Shown here: one piece after another, positions 18,266-27,800 of the stretch
Numbering within the stretch: the stretch's first letter is position 1
Layout of the letters: every line of letters starts with the position of its first letter
Assembly (NCBI GenBank): GCA_963977425.1
Contig: CAXBOO010000003.1
Location: 62,001-126,000, forward strand
Length of the DNA: 64,000 bases
Origin: CAXBOO01 sp963977425
GTDB taxonomy: Bacteria > Bacteroidota > Bacteroidia > Flavobacteriales_D > Luteibaculaceae
Direction: 5' to 3'
The notes under the pieces: generated by a model
The model's database searches: none
What the model was told of the DNA's origin: nothing
The model's input: the letters and a program-made list of their open reading frames with translations, nothing else
Made by a program: the position numbers and the translations under genes

Positions 18266-19486
18266 ATGAAAACATTAGCACTCGTATTTGCATTATTTCT
18301 TTCCGCTTTCAGCTTCGCACAGAATAGAACTCTAACAGGTAAAATTGTATCAGAACAAGGCGTGCCTCTGCCTTATGCTAATGTAATAGTGAAAAACTAC
18401 AACCTTGGTACAGTAAGCAATGGGAATGGTCATTTTAAACTGATTGTTCCTCCTCAATTGCAATCAGACAGCTTAGCCGTAACGTTTATTGGCTACAAAA
18501 AGCAATCGTACAAAATTTCGGAATTGTCGGATAACGCTACCATAATTCTTAAGCAAAACAGTTTCGATTTGGCTGAAGTGAGTATTACGGCTTTAAGTGC
18601 AGAAGCGATCATTGCAACCGCTTTGGAAAAGGTGTCGGACAACTACAATATGGAAGGTTATAAAGCCGATGGTTTTTATAGAGTTCAATCGAAAAGAGAA
18701 GAGCAAACCATCCATTTATCTGAGGCTGTATTTCAATTGTATCAATCTAAAAATAGCCGCCCACATCAACAGTTGAACTTGAAGAAAATTAGATCGGTTA
18801 AAGATGAAAAAGGATCTGAAGGTATGGATTTGGGGTTGACGCCTGAGGGCATTTACACTTACGATGTTGTGCAACACGCTGATAATTTCAATCTGTTAAC
18901 CAAAAAAGGCATTAAAAATCATCGCTTCAAATTACAGGGTAGTGAAATGGTGAATGGCGCATTGGCTTACAAAATCAGTTTCGATCAAGCGAACGATAAA
19001 TTCTCAGGATACAAAGGCACCATGTATGTGGATAAAGAAACCTTTGCCTTTGTATATTTCAAAATAGGAAAGAGTCCTAAAGGAATGGAACATAATGTTT
19101 ATGGCGGATTAATGCTGCGTACGGTATTGGCCATTATGGGATTGGATATAGAAATGAATAAAAACAATGTGTCCATTTCATATCAAAAATTCAACGGGAA
19201 ATATTACCTCAATAATGTGGTGAATACAACACAATTGCATTTCGATAATGAAAGCGATGGCTATAAATTTGACGCCGATATTCGAGTTGATTACCTAATT
19301 ACTAAAGTGAACGATGCTAAAACGGAACCTTTTGATAGCCATGAAGTTGTGAGTAAAAATAGATTGTTGCAAACTCAATCTAATGATTACAGCTCCAATT
19401 ATTGGGACGATTATAACATCATTCTGCCAACGGAAGATTATGAAACCATTGCAAAGCGCATTCACTTAAGAAATGCCGAAAAGTAG
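18266..19486 (+). CDS. CarboxypepD_reg-like domain outer-membrane-associated protein
   Basis: 406 residues with a signal peptide (MKTLALVFALFLSAFSFAQ). Residues about 20-105 are a carboxypeptidase-regulatory-like beta-sandwich (TGKIVSEQGVPLPYANVIV ... FIGYKKQSYKI ... ATIILKQNSFDLAEVSI), the domain that precedes many Bacteroidota TonB-dependent receptors and surface proteins. The remaining 300 residues are strand-rich without a plug or receptor barrel, so this is a stand-alone member whose role is unknown. Small secreted proteins flank it on both sides, one of them divergent. Confidence 0.8.
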   Translation: MKTLALVFALFLSAFSFAQNRTLTGKIVSEQGVPLPYANVIVKNYNLGTVSNGNGHFKLIVPPQLQSDSLAVTFIGYKKQSYKISELSDNATIILKQNSFDLAEVSITALSAEAIIATALEKVSDNYNMEGYKADGFYRVQSKREEQTIHLSEAVFQLYQSKNSRPHQQLNLKKIRSVKDEKGSEGMDLGLTPEGIYTYDVVQHADNFNLLTKKGIKNHRFKLQGSEMVNGALAYKISFDQANDKFSGYKGTMYVDKETFAFVYFKIGKSPKGMEHNVYGGLMLRTVLAIMGLDIEMNKNNVSISYQKFNGKYYLNNVVNTTQLHFDNESDGYKFDADIRVDYLITKVNDAKTEPFDSHEVVSKNRLLQTQSNDYSSNYWDDYNIILPTEDYETIAKRIHLRNAEK

Positions 19487-19574
19487 TATGCCACTGATGT
19501 TAAATAATGTCAGCAGCATTTCATTTTGGGATATTATAATTTCATTTGCATATAAGAATATATTCTACAAGTAA

Positions 19575-19952
19575 GTGCACGGCAATAAGTTTTTAAAACA
19601 TCTTTATTTGGCTTTGGTTTTGAGCCTATACTGCTTTGCATTAGGGGTTGTAACAGGTGCTTTTTCAAACGGAACTCAGTTTACTCATCAATCTTCAGAT
19701 CACGATTCATTTTCAACATCCGAATCGGTAAATTTATTCAGTGCGAGCTCAAGAATTTTGAGTTTTTCCAGCATAATCAATGACATCGGTGTACCTGATG
19801 CAAACGATTACGTTGGAGCCATTTGGATTGTTTTCAAAAACATAGAGAATACCTTCTTAAGCAGTTACAAACAGTATGCTGTTTATGAAACCAATCTTTT
19901 GGTACAAAGCCGAAAGTCCGATTTACTCTATCCATTTCATTTTTTCTGGTAA
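19575..19952 (+). CDS. Small secreted protein, unknown function
   Basis: 125 residues from a GTG start. An N-terminal hydrophobic segment (about 8-28) acts as signal or anchor. A Ser/His/Asp-rich stretch (HQSSDHDSFSTSES) and a C-terminal LLVQSRKSDLLYPFHFFW tail follow. Such short proteins with an aromatic end recur in Bacteroidota but have no known role. It follows the CarboxypepD_reg-like gene by 88 bases. The organisation parallels the divergent 148-residue gene at 17678-18124, although identity is low. Confidence 0.5.
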   Translation: MHGNKFLKHLYLALVLSLYCFALGVVTGAFSNGTQFTHQSSDHDSFSTSESVNLFSASSRILSFSSIINDIGVPDANDYVGAIWIVFKNIENTFLSSYKQYAVYETNLLVQSRKSDLLYPFHFFW

Positions 19953-20043
19953 ATAATTATTGTACAAATAAGCTTAGAGCTTAATCTAAATCTGTACTTC
20001 CTTTAAGAGAGGGAGTGCTTTGCAATAATTATTAATACATACC

Positions 20044-20529
20044 ATGGATACAAGTAACTTAATATTTGGAGCTGTAGTATCAGCTGTATGCTTAATCCCC
20101 TTCGCAATGATGCGAATGAGCATGAAAAAACGGGAAAGAATTTTGATGGAACCATTCAATAAAATGGTCGATTCAGTCAATTGTAAAATAAGCACAATAG
20201 ATGTTGAAAAAGATTTCATTATTGGAGCTGATATGGATAAGAAACACGTCTTTTTTTATAAATCCTTACCTGGCTGTATGGAAGAACATACTGTTGATTT
20301 GAATGCCGTAAAACGTTGTGAAATCATCAACATAGGAAGAACCGTAAATCAAAACAACGATGTCTATAAAGTGATCGATAAACTGGCCTTGAGATTAACG
20401 CCAAAACAGAGTGAATCGAATGCTATAGATATAGAATTGTACGATTCAGGAAGGAGTTTTCAAATAGGCGAGGAGTTAGAAATTGCTCAAAAGTGGCACG
20501 AAAAAATCAACACCTTATTGATGAATTGA
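20044..20529 (+). CDS. Membrane-anchored PH-like protein, uncharacterised
   Basis: 161 residues. One N-terminal span (about 5-23) and a basic stop-transfer segment (MKKRER) lead into a soluble domain of alternating strands (KHVFFYKSLPG, EHTVDLNAVKRCEIINIGRT, ALRLTP, IDIELYDSGRSFQIG) and a closing amphipathic helix (IAQKWHEKINTLL). This pattern suggests a PH-like fold facing the cytoplasm. No function can be assigned. A strong terminator follows 7 bases after the stop. Confidence 0.65.
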   Translation: MDTSNLIFGAVVSAVCLIPFAMMRMSMKKRERILMEPFNKMVDSVNCKISTIDVEKDFIIGADMDKKHVFFYKSLPGCMEEHTVDLNAVKRCEIINIGRTVNQNNDVYKVIDKLALRLTPKQSESNAIDIELYDSGRSFQIGEELEIAQKWHEKINTLLMN

Positions 20530-20535
20530 TAACTG

Positions 20536-20567
20536 AAAAGCTCTCAGTATTCTGGGAGCTTTTTTTT
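20536..20567 (+). terminator. Rho-independent terminator
   Basis: A 9-bp stem (AGCTCTCAG / CTGGGAGCT, one G-T pair) with TATT loop, preceded by AAA and followed by seven T residues, just downstream of the PH-like gene. Confidence 0.9.
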
Positions 20568-20663
20568 ACACCAATACCTGTTTTGTTGCATAGGATAAAA
20601 CAAGCTATTTTGTATATGCTTGTTTCTTTTGAATAGCTTAAATTGCAAATTAGAACAACAGGG

Positions 20664-21392
20664 ATGAGACTATACTTAACAATTGCTTTGGTTTTATTAC
20701 AGGTATGCAGTTTTGGGCAAGAAACTGAAACGCCATCGAGTAAGTTTTCCTTTGGTTTTAGCTTCTCTCCTGATTATGCCTATCGTAAGTTGAAAAATTC
20801 GGGGGGAACGAACAACGAATCCATCATTGATTTTAGAAATAGTAGTGAAAGACCTAAGCTTGGTATTACAACGGGCTTACGAGTATTATACCAATTGTCT
20901 ACTAAATGGAAATTAGAATTAGGAGCGTTGTATAGTGACAAAGGCGAACAAGAGACATGGAATTCATCTTCGAACATAGATCCTCGTAAAGGCTTTGTTT
21001 TTGGTGAATATTCATCCATGAAATACATATATCACTATCAATACATTGATATTCCTCTGAAAGTCAATTATACCATTTCATCCAAGCGACTGAATTTGTT
21101 TGTTTCCGGAGGTGTATCAACTAATTTTTTCTTAAACAACACAACAACGTCTAGATTAGAAAAAGAGGATGGTACTGTAACTACCAATCGTTCTTCAGGT
21201 GCTGATCTTCTGCCCGTGAATTTTTCAGCGATGATTGGGTTTGGGGCAAATTATCAATTAAATCATTGTCTTTCAATTCGATTAGAACCGGAATTCAGAC
21301 ACTCTATTACTTCAATAATAGATGCAGAAGTAAAACAATATCCCTATTCTTTTGGTGTCAATACAGGCATCATTGTTTTGTTGAATAGATAA
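20664..21392 (+). CDS. Outer-membrane beta-barrel protein, PorT-type (OMP_b-brl_2)
   Basis: From the ATG at 20664 the protein begins with a clear signal peptide (MRLYLTIALVLLQVCSFGQ); a TTG at 20643 is a less likely start. About 240 residues in all. Typical elements are KFSFGFSFSPDYAYR, TTGLRVLYQLSTKWKLELG, YSDKG, YQYIDIPLKVNYTI, LFVSGGVSTNFFLN and IGFGANYQLNHCLSIRLEPEFRHS. These match the eight-stranded porin-like OMP_b-brl_2 family. A specific role is unknown; PorT itself belongs to type IX secretion, but membership here is only at the fold level. Confidence 0.8.
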   Translation: MRLYLTIALVLLQVCSFGQETETPSSKFSFGFSFSPDYAYRKLKNSGGTNNESIIDFRNSSERPKLGITTGLRVLYQLSTKWKLELGALYSDKGEQETWNSSSNIDPRKGFVFGEYSSMKYIYHYQYIDIPLKVNYTISSKRLNLFVSGGVSTNFFLNNTTTSRLEKEDGTVTTNRSSGADLLPVNFSAMIGFGANYQLNHCLSIRLEPEFRHSITSIIDAEVKQYPYSFGVNTGIIVLLNR

Positions 21393-21566
21393 TAGAAATA
21401 TTCAATGCATATGGTCGCATTGATGTGAATATTGGCATTCATTCGTTGTAGGGCAATATGATGCAATTGTAAAAGTGTCTCTTGTTTCGGTGATTTATCA
21501 TCTAAAAAGTGAATTATAAAGTCATTTAACTTCTATTAATATTACATTTATCGCACAATTGTTTTC

Positions 21567-23303
21567 ATGAAGAAATTTGCTTTTTTACTGCTTTCTGTCC
21601 TTGTCTTTTTATTCACCAATGCTCAAGAAAATGTTTTATGGAAAAGCATTGTTTACGATCAGTTTGATGAAAGTTCGAAAGATTGGCTTGTAGAGAATAA
21701 CACGTTTAGAACAGTAAAAATCGAGAATGGATTTTTGATGGACGAATGTTCTGAAAAAGGCAAAAAAGTCATCAATACTGCTGAGGCCAATTTAGACCCA
21801 CAAAAAGACTACACCATTAAATTCTCGTTGGCCAATCTTCATAACGACAGCGATAAAAAATTCGAAGTTTTTGAAAAAGCAAAAGACGGAACGATAAAAT
21901 CTAAAACTATAAGCAAGTCGGAATGGGGTTTTGTGTGGGGTTTTAAAGATTGGAACAATTACAACAGCATCACATTCAAAAGAGAATCAAAATCCGATGC
22001 AACCAGTTTTGAGATTTTTACGGTAAAAGCTGGAAAAAAGAGGGCTCACCACGAGTGGCGCAATTTTGGTAGTTATGGTATTTTAAATGGTACTGAAGCC
22101 AATAACATCATTATCTATAAAACAGACAATGAAATCAATATTTACAGCGAATCAGCATCGGTTCCCACGTACATAGCAACTATAGAAAATCCAGAGTGGT
22201 TTGGAAATGAAGTAGGACCATTGATAGGAAGTGGGGCCAAAATAGCGCTGAATTACATTTCTGTCCAAGAAAAAAAATCGCATCCCACTACTGAATGGAA
22301 TTCCGAGAATTTGAAACAACACTGGACTGAAAATGGCATCGATAAAGTAGAAGGGATTTATGAAAGTACCAACGGATCAACACATGCTCTGAAATATACA
22401 TTAGGGCTTCTAAAAAAAGAAGAAGGCTATGAGTTGATATACCTTGATGGTGCAAAAGATGCTATCTGGGAAGTGGGCGATGTAAAAGCATACTTAACCA
22501 AAACCGGTACCCCGATGCTATACAAAGTAGAATACTTTATGGCGGATAAATCTTTGGATGAGGATTTGTACATAGGATTTGAAAAGGGGATAATGAAAAT
22601 TATTTGGACAGATAGAGCTGAGAATTTATACATCAAATTGTTCCCTACACTGGATAACGACTTGAAAATCAATCGCGATACTAAATCTTCCGGTACCGGT
22701 TTTGCCATATCAGCCAATGGCTATATTGCTACAAATTACCATGTTGTAAGTGGTTCAGACAGAATTACAGTAAGAGGAATCAACGGTGATTTTTCAACGA
22801 AATATTCGGCTAAAGTGGTAGTAGAAGATAAAAACAACGATTTGGCTGTTTTAAAAATCAACGACGAAGAATTTGAGCAACTGAATTCTTTGCCATACAC
22901 CATCAAAAGAGGAGTGATAGATGTTGGAAACACTGTTTATGCTTTGGGTTATCCTTTACGCGCTACTATGGGCGATGAGGTAAAACTTACCAATGGTATA
23001 GTGAGTTCAAAAACAGGTTACAAAGGCGATATTACAACCTATCAAATATCGGTGCCCGTACAGCCAGGAAACAGTGGTGGACCTATGTTTGATGAAGATG
23101 GCAACATTGTAGGAATTGTCAATGCCAAACATTTGGGTGCCGACAATGTTTCATACGCTATCAAAACAAATTATCTGTACAATTTGTTGGATATTTTAGA
23201 TACTATGCCCAATTATCCAACCGAAAACAAATTGGTAGGTAAAAAGCTTTCGGAGCAAGTTAAAGGCCTGAAGGAGTTTGTATACATCGTTGAAATCAAC
23301 TAG
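21567..23303 (+). CDS. Secreted trypsin-like (S1C/DegP-type) serine protease with N-terminal accessory domain
   Basis: 578 residues with a signal peptide (MKKFAFLLLSVLVFLFTNAQ). Residues about 20-235 resemble a secreted jelly-roll or laminin-G-like sandwich, a middle region of about 120 residues is unassigned, and the C-terminal about 200 residues are a chymotrypsin-fold protease. The triad is visible: H392 in YIATNYHVV, D425 in NNDLAVL, S503 in PGNSGGP. There is no PDZ domain. It should act outside the inner membrane. It lies upstream of a small two-TM protein and the M48 peptidase on the same strand, but the 33-53-base gaps do not prove an operon. Confidence 0.88.
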   Translation: MKKFAFLLLSVLVFLFTNAQENVLWKSIVYDQFDESSKDWLVENNTFRTVKIENGFLMDECSEKGKKVINTAEANLDPQKDYTIKFSLANLHNDSDKKFEVFEKAKDGTIKSKTISKSEWGFVWGFKDWNNYNSITFKRESKSDATSFEIFTVKAGKKRAHHEWRNFGSYGILNGTEANNIIIYKTDNEINIYSESASVPTYIATIENPEWFGNEVGPLIGSGAKIALNYISVQEKKSHPTTEWNSENLKQHWTENGIDKVEGIYESTNGSTHALKYTLGLLKKEEGYELIYLDGAKDAIWEVGDVKAYLTKTGTPMLYKVEYFMADKSLDEDLYIGFEKGIMKIIWTDRAENLYIKLFPTLDNDLKINRDTKSSGTGFAISANGYIATNYHVVSGSDRITVRGINGDFSTKYSAKVVVEDKNNDLAVLKINDEEFEQLNSLPYTIKRGVIDVGNTVYALGYPLRATMGDEVKLTNGIVSSKTGYKGDITTYQISVPVQPGNSGGPMFDEDGNIVGIVNAKHLGADNVSYAIKTNYLYNLLDILDTMPNYPTENKLVGKKLSEQVKGLKEFVYIVEIN

Positions 23304-23335
23304 ATTCAATAGTCTGCATTATATTGAGTTATGGC

Positions 23336-23560
23336 ATGGAAAAACAAAGAAACTCAGAGCATTTTATTGCAAGTAGTTTGATTGGTGCCGCTTCTATTGT
23401 AGGTGCTATCTATCTTTTAGTAGAAAATATTAGCCTTGTCGGTATGAATTTATATCGATTACAGCCAACGGTTACTACTTGGGCAAGTGCATTATTGTTT
23501 GGCGTAGTCTTCCTTATCGTTTCTTATTACTTGTATTCAAACAGAAACCTACCCAAATGA
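23336..23560 (+). CDS. Small two-TM membrane protein
   Basis: 74 residues from the ATG at 23336; an in-frame TTG at 23324 would add four. Two hydrophobic spans (about 10-28 and 43-63) are separated by a short loop, with a short basic tail. No recognised family. It sits between the serine protease and the M48 peptidase. Confidence 0.55.
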   Translation: MEKQRNSEHFIASSLIGAASIVGAIYLLVENISLVGMNLYRLQPTVTTWASALLFGVVFLIVSYYLYSNRNLPK

Positions 23561-23613
23561 TGCTACATCCAGCATTTTTCTAAATTTCAGATTCAAGCTA
23601 CCTCTGTAATAGT

Positions 23614-24822
23614 ATGATCAATTTCTCCTTCGACTACCACATAAAGTTGGCAGAGTATTTCAAAAAACAAGAAAAAACTTGGAAATGGTTTGCCAATTCT
23701 AAAGTTCAAGATCAACAAAGGGCAGAGTACAAAAAACAATTGCTCAAAAATTCTTATCGCTTATCGGAGGATTCAGAGCCTATCATTTACGGCTTAGTAA
23801 GCCAGGCTAAGGAAGCGTTAAACATTTCTAAGAATGTTACCATATATCAAGAGTTAGACTCGGTAGAAACCAATGCTAGAGTTTCTTACGATGGTAATGA
23901 AATCAATATTTTATTGTCGGGGTCGCTCATTAAAAACCTTGCAGAAGATGAACTTTTGGCTGTTTTAGGACATGAATTGAGTCACATAGTTTTTTACCAA
24001 ACCCAACAAGGTGATTTTGAAATAACCAGCCGCATCATACAATCCATCGCCAACGACTCTAGAAGCGACAATACCATGATAGAAACTGCAAGGTTGTTTA
24101 GTTTGTACACCGAGTTGTTTTGCGATAGAGGAGCTTTGCATGTGGTTAAAAATCGCGATACCGTTATTCAGGCTCTTGTGAAAGTTTCTACGGGTTTAGA
24201 GTCTGTAAGTGCCATAAACTACCTCAAACAAGCTCACGAGATATGCAAAGAGGATAATTTTGGTTCTAGTGGACAAACACATCCTGAAACATTTTTACGC
24301 GCCATTGCATTAGAATATTGGGACAACAAAACAGAAAGTGTTGAGATTGATAAACTCATCGATAGCCGTTGGGGTATCTCTTCATTGGATATTTTCAAAC
24401 AGCAAGAAATCAATGCTTTAACACGCAATTTGTTGGAATTGATAACCAAACCAAAATGGATGAGAACAGAGCATATATTTTCTCATTGCAGGCAATATTT
24501 TCCACATTTTACTTATAGCGACAATGCCTTTATAAACACAGCGATAAAACAGGTTGTAACAACTTCCGACGATACCATACGCGAATATTTCAGTTATATA
24601 TTAATGGATTTTTCTTTGTTGGATTCTAGCTTAGAAGCTGCACCAACAGGCCATTCGCTACTGATTGCGGAAGAATTAGGTATTCAAAAGACATTGAAGC
24701 AATTATTAAAGAAAGAGTTGAAATTGACGTCTAAGTCCATGGATAATATGCTCCAAAAAGCGGTGAAAGAAGTCGGCGCATTGTCAGAATCAGAGGAAGA
24801 ATCTATACTAAACGAGGAATAA
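23614..24822 (+). CDS. Soluble M48-type zinc metallopeptidase
   Basis: 402 residues without a signal peptide or membrane span, so probably cytosolic, unlike HtpX or Ste24. The zinc site is visible: H120-E121-x-x-H124 in LGHELSHIVF, and a likely third ligand E167 in YTELFCDRGAL, the position of the ExxxD motif in M48. A later HPETFLRA also fits the family. The C-terminal 150 residues are helical and end in a short acidic tail. The gene stops 3 bases before the giant helicase starts, so the two are very probably co-translated. Its target is unknown; processing of the helicase or of a signalling partner is one possibility. Confidence 0.75.
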   Translation: MINFSFDYHIKLAEYFKKQEKTWKWFANSKVQDQQRAEYKKQLLKNSYRLSEDSEPIIYGLVSQAKEALNISKNVTIYQELDSVETNARVSYDGNEINILLSGSLIKNLAEDELLAVLGHELSHIVFYQTQQGDFEITSRIIQSIANDSRSDNTMIETARLFSLYTELFCDRGALHVVKNRDTVIQALVKVSTGLESVSAINYLKQAHEICKEDNFGSSGQTHPETFLRAIALEYWDNKTESVEIDKLIDSRWGISSLDIFKQQEINALTRNLLELITKPKWMRTEHIFSHCRQYFPHFTYSDNAFINTAIKQVVTTSDDTIREYFSYILMDFSLLDSSLEAAPTGHSLLIAEELGIQKTLKQLLKKELKLTSKSMDNMLQKAVKEVGALSESEEESILNEE

Positions 24823-24825
24823 GTT

Positions 24826-27800
24826 ATGACTAGTGAAACCTTATCTATTGCTCAGTTTAAAGAAGAATTAAAAGAGAATGGGGGCTTGTATAACGACGAC
24901 CTTGTAGCTCTCTTTTTGCCTTTGATTAAAGAAATAACTACCGCTCACGAAGAAAACAAAATTGTTAGGTTATATCTAACTCAAAATCTAGTAATTGTTG
25001 ATAGAGCACTTGCATTCGCCGCAAAGGATAAACACGATCCAGATCTAAATTATACGGCCATTCGAGTCATTTCAAATAAGGATAAAAACACTATTTTTGA
25101 AGTAACGGAAAGGCTGAAGCAAGAAACCGAAATAGGTACGGGAAACATTGATGTAACCTCACAAAATTTAAGAGAAAATGGCGATGCTTCGGATGTGAAA
25201 AAACCGGTTTATCTAACCAATTTCAATACCTATGAACAGGAATTAGGGCATTACGATCAAAAAACGGAGTTGTTTGTTTGTGGCATGCTCATGGCCAGTT
25301 TCGCTTTTGATTTGAATTTTTCTAATCACGATGATTTGGCAACTTTTGTCCACAATAGAGGGCAATTGCATTTGCTCAACTCTAGGTTGCATCCCAATTT
25401 ACTTTACATCATTGAGCAACTTACCGAGCTAGACAGACATAAACGTACCCGAGAAACGCACAACCTTATTTGGCAGCTAGAAAACTATAAGGACTTCGAT
25501 ATTGAAAATCAAGTAGATATTACCCTTACAGAAGGTTTTATAAAGCACGAAACGTCAACAAGAAACAGTTGGGTTCTGAATAAGTTGAAAAGCCGTTTGT
25601 TTGAAATTTCTCGGCGCAATAAACTGTTGTATTTCCAGTCGGGCTTTAAGTTTTTGAATCTTACAGTAGCCTCAGTTCCTACGGTACTTTATTACGAAAA
25701 CATACAAGAAAAAGACTTGTTTTTGTGGAATCGTGATGTAGCGGGGAAGGTGAAAAGTCAAGACAAAATCAACCTAAACAAATACTTGCAATTTGACGAG
25801 GCTGGGTATGTTGGCTCTTATCTCGATAAAATTAGAAATGAGGCTAGAAAAGACATCAATGAATATGGTTTTAGTCAACTCAAACTGGTGTTAACCTTTT
25901 TGAATTGGTATAATTTTAAAGAAGATAAAACCGAAAAAATCACTTCACCTTTACTTATAATGCCGGTTACATTGGTGAAAAAAGTAGGTGTAAAAGATAG
26001 TTTTACTCTTCAAAGTAATTCTACTGAAGCCGAGGTAAACCCGGTGTTGGTGCATTATTTAAAAGAGTTGTACAATATTGATTTACCTGACAGCATTGAT
26101 CTAGAAAAGGTCGATGTAAAAGACTTTTATACTAAATTATCGTCTATCATTTCTAACGCCGATAAGGATATTAAGCTTGGTTTGGTTGATAAACCTAAAA
26201 TCAAATTAATTCAGTCTATAGCCAAGCAGAAAGCAACTAATTATCAAAAGAAAAACCGGTATAGAACTCAAGAATTCAACGTTTCAAATTTCAACTATTC
26301 GTACAATACTCGAAATTACAATCCGCTTGGTAATCAGATTTTTAAGAAGCATATTCGACCACAAAGTTCGGTGTTAGAATATCTGGTAAACGATGATATT
26401 CAAGTCGACAATGAAGCATTTGCACAAACCAAAACACGTAGTCTGTACAGTATAGATCAAGAAGGCGGTAGCAACCCTTACCATTGGGAATACGATATGT
26501 GCAACATAACCTTGGGTAATTTCAATTACAAAAAAATGTCCTTGGTTCGCGACTATGCTACCATTCTAGAGGAAGAACCCAATAACCTAGTGTTCAATGA
26601 ATTGTTTTCGGATGCACCAAAAAAATTGGCGACTGATAATGAAGTACTCAATCAGTACGAAGACAATTTTTATGTATTAAATGCCGATGCTACACAAGGT
26701 AAAGCCATTTCTAAGGCCAAAACAGGCAATAATATCATCATTCAAGGACCTCCTGGTACTGGAAAGTCTCAAACCATAACCAATCTTATTGCCGATTTTG
26801 CTTCAAGAGGTAAAAAAGTGTTGTTTGTATGCGAGAAAAGAGCTGCTTTAGATGTTGTTTACGCACGATTGAAACAACGCAATATTCACCATTTAGCTAG
26901 TCTTATACACGACTCACAAACCGATAAAAAAGAGTTTGTGATGGATGCTAAATCAACGTACGAGAAATTCATTCAAGAAGACAGTCGTTTGGATGAATTG
27001 CAACAATTGCTACAAAGTAAAAAAGAGCGCATAAAAGATGAATTAGCGAAAATTGAAGCGTTTCATCTTTTGCATCAAAAGACATTTGATGAAGTAGGAG
27101 TAAGTTTTATTTCGTTCATCGATAGGCTTTTGTTTTTGAGAAAAGAAACGGATGGCCAAACTGCCGAATTGAAAAGTAAAGAGCCAACTTACGCTCAATG
27201 GAAAGAAGCTGAAGAAACGCTCTGTGATTTTTCAGAAGGACTTGATTCATTGGGATTTAATGTATCACCATCGCAGTATTCGTTGAAGTCTTTGAGCAAA
27301 GAAATTGTTACAGAGGCATCGCCTTTGCAAAGCACACAAAACGCCATCAATGAAGTGTTGAACATTTGTTCAGAATGGACAGAACTGGGTGAAATGCATC
27401 AATTCGAGAACCTCTTTTCGAAGTCGATAATGGAGTTCAAAGCCTATTGTTCATTTGCTAAAATTGTGCTGAATTTGATGAATCATCATCAGAATGAAGT
27501 ATTGTTTGGTTCTTCGATTAAAGCCAATGAATTGGATAAACTTTTGAAGGAGTTGAAATCATTGCAGAAGGAGCTTCAAAAGACAAAAGAAGAAAACCAG
27601 CATTGGTTGAATAAACTCAATCGCCAAGAAACGAAGGATGCGCTAGAAATAACAAGAAAATTCGAACGAAAGTTCTATGCCTTCATCATTCCTTCTTTCG
27701 GGCGGGTGAAAAAATTATTGAGAGAGTGTTATGATATGCAGCAGCATAAATTGGCTCCGAGTTTTACTACTATTTTGGAAAAACTTGAACAGGAGTACCA

